The notes beneath the pieces are model-generated. The model was given only the letters and a program-made list of their open reading frames with translations. It did no database searches and had not been told where the DNA came from. A stretch of 20,680 bases of DNA from Silene noctiflora (lineage: Eukaryota > Streptophyta > Magnoliopsida > Caryophyllales > Caryophyllaceae), in contig VHZZ01005587.1 in the NCBI GenBank assembly GCA_009801015.1, positions 15,786 to 36,465 on the forward strand, given 5' to 3'. Positions 19,730-20,680 of this stretch are shown here, piece after piece. The position numbers and the translations under genes were made by a program. Position 1 is the stretch's first letter. The number at the start of each line of letters is the position of its first letter.

Positions 19730-20680
19730 CTAGAAGCATTTGCAACACAAAACTGAATTTAACTACTTTGAACCAGAACATTAATTCAATAAAAAAAATA
19801 ACCAGCCAGAAAATAATGTTTTCCGTCAAGATCAAAGACAAGCCATCGATCAAGAAGTAGATTCATAGACCAAGGTATACGTGGTATATAATAGGAGGCA
19901 AGACATAAAGCAGTAGTTTATGTAACGTACCATACTAATACTTTCCAGTAAAGTAATGATATTAACAAAACTAAATATATTAAAACTTTGAAGCATTTGG
20001 GTTCATTCATTTTGATTTAAAGTCGAAAAACTAATGACAAGCTATTCGAGCTGAAGATTAGCAATTATGAGAAACAATAATTGTCTGTAATTAATGTTCT
20101 AACTTCTATCACCAAAAATCAGATGCCTTTAGACATTTAAGTATATGTAGGGGCCTCTTGCCTCTAAAGTCAATGACTTTCGACTTCACTACTCAAGAAA
20201 GAAAAAGGGCTCTGGGTTTTCGAAGGGGTAAAAGATATGCATAGACTTATTACAGAGTTCAATGAGAAGTAAGAAAAATAGCTAAAAGATGTCTAGAAAA
20301 TATGTGCATTTTGATTACCTGCAGAATAACGAAATTAAGAGAATACTCACCGAGGCCCGAGTGCATGGCATCCAACCTTTTTCAACCATTTAACTATCTA
20401 CATGCCCGGGTCTAAGATAAATAGCTAAACGATATGTCTAGAAAATATATACATTTTGATTGCGTGCATAGTAACGAAAGTGAACATGAGATGATTGAGA
20501 TCCATTGTCCTAGTCATAAGCTTAGGCTTATGAAAAGTTCATTGAAGTCATAAGCTGTCATTTTAAGTGGTCAGTTTCTCATCTTGAAAACCATGAAAGT
20601 TTTCTGCTAATTTGAAAGTGGTGACTGAGGATACAGGCGTAACTTCTTATAAAACTTTGACAAACCAAAACCTAAATGAA
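19730..20680. other. Unassigned right end
   Basis: AT-rich sequence with stops in all frames. It contains a diverged direct repeat (20272-20486), a small inverted repeat CATAAGC/GCTTATG (20515-20532), and an isolated strong minus-strand donor (GCCTCG|gtgagt at 20352/20351). It may be an intron or upstream part of the gene whose last exons are proposed at 18382-19729, or intergenic. Confidence 0.45.
20272..20486 (+). repeat. Diverged direct repeat, about 70-bp units, offset 143-145
   Basis: Unit 1 (about 20272-20341) and unit 2 (about 20416-20486) share AATAGCTAAA, GTCTAGAAAATAT, CATTTTGATT and TAACGAAA in order. A 2-base insertion in unit 2 shifts the offset from 143 to 145. The spacer carries GAGGCCCGAGTGCATGGCAT and GCCCGGGTCTAAG. 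Confidence 0.8.

Overview
The window is nuclear DNA from a flowering plant, most likely a eudicot. It is AT-rich, its genes are split by GT-AG introns with T-rich acceptors, two genes have introns in their 5' leaders, and it carries Stowaway-type MITEs and remnants of a plant SINE. The SINE remnants fit the Amaranthaceae/Caryophyllales, but that is only an impression. Two ambiguous bases (5733, 5860) and homopolymer runs of up to 48 A show this is unfinished or consensus-derived assembly.

Layout. (1) 24-2641, plus strand: a nuclear gene for a mitochondrial-type ribosomal protein of the uL18 family. It has a 5' leader exon, a leader intron of about 1.1 kb and two coding exons (188 aa). (2) 2642-4183: convergent intergenic space with the 3' ends of genes 1 and 3. 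(3) 4184 to about 9440, minus strand: a complete eight-exon cyclin L (CYCL1/RCY1 type, 455 aa) with two cyclin boxes and an Arg/Asp-Arg/Glu-rich tail, plus a leader intron. (4) 10405-16801, minus strand: a complete ten-exon DHHC protein S-acyltransferase (PAT17/At3g04970 type, 398 aa). Its introns hold most of the repeats: four SINE relics, two MITEs, a 25-bp palindrome and a (CCCT)n tract. (5) 16802-20680: mostly non-coding. It holds three candidate terminal exons of an unidentified coiled-coil-like protein on the minus strand, an exact GC-rich hairpin, a 48-base poly(A) run with a possible flanking duplication, and a diverged direct repeat.

The three recognised genes are unrelated housekeeping functions (mitochondrial translation, splicing/transcription-linked cyclin, protein palmitoylation), and nothing suggests they act together. 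Every exon junction in the two long genes was checked for reading phase, and the exon lengths sum to whole open frames (1368 nt and 1197 nt).

I found no new multi-gene system. The points most worth a second look are the possible retro-insertion at 17.8-18.6 kb, the unidentified terminal exons, the exact inverted repeats, and the same-orientation SINE relics within one gene.
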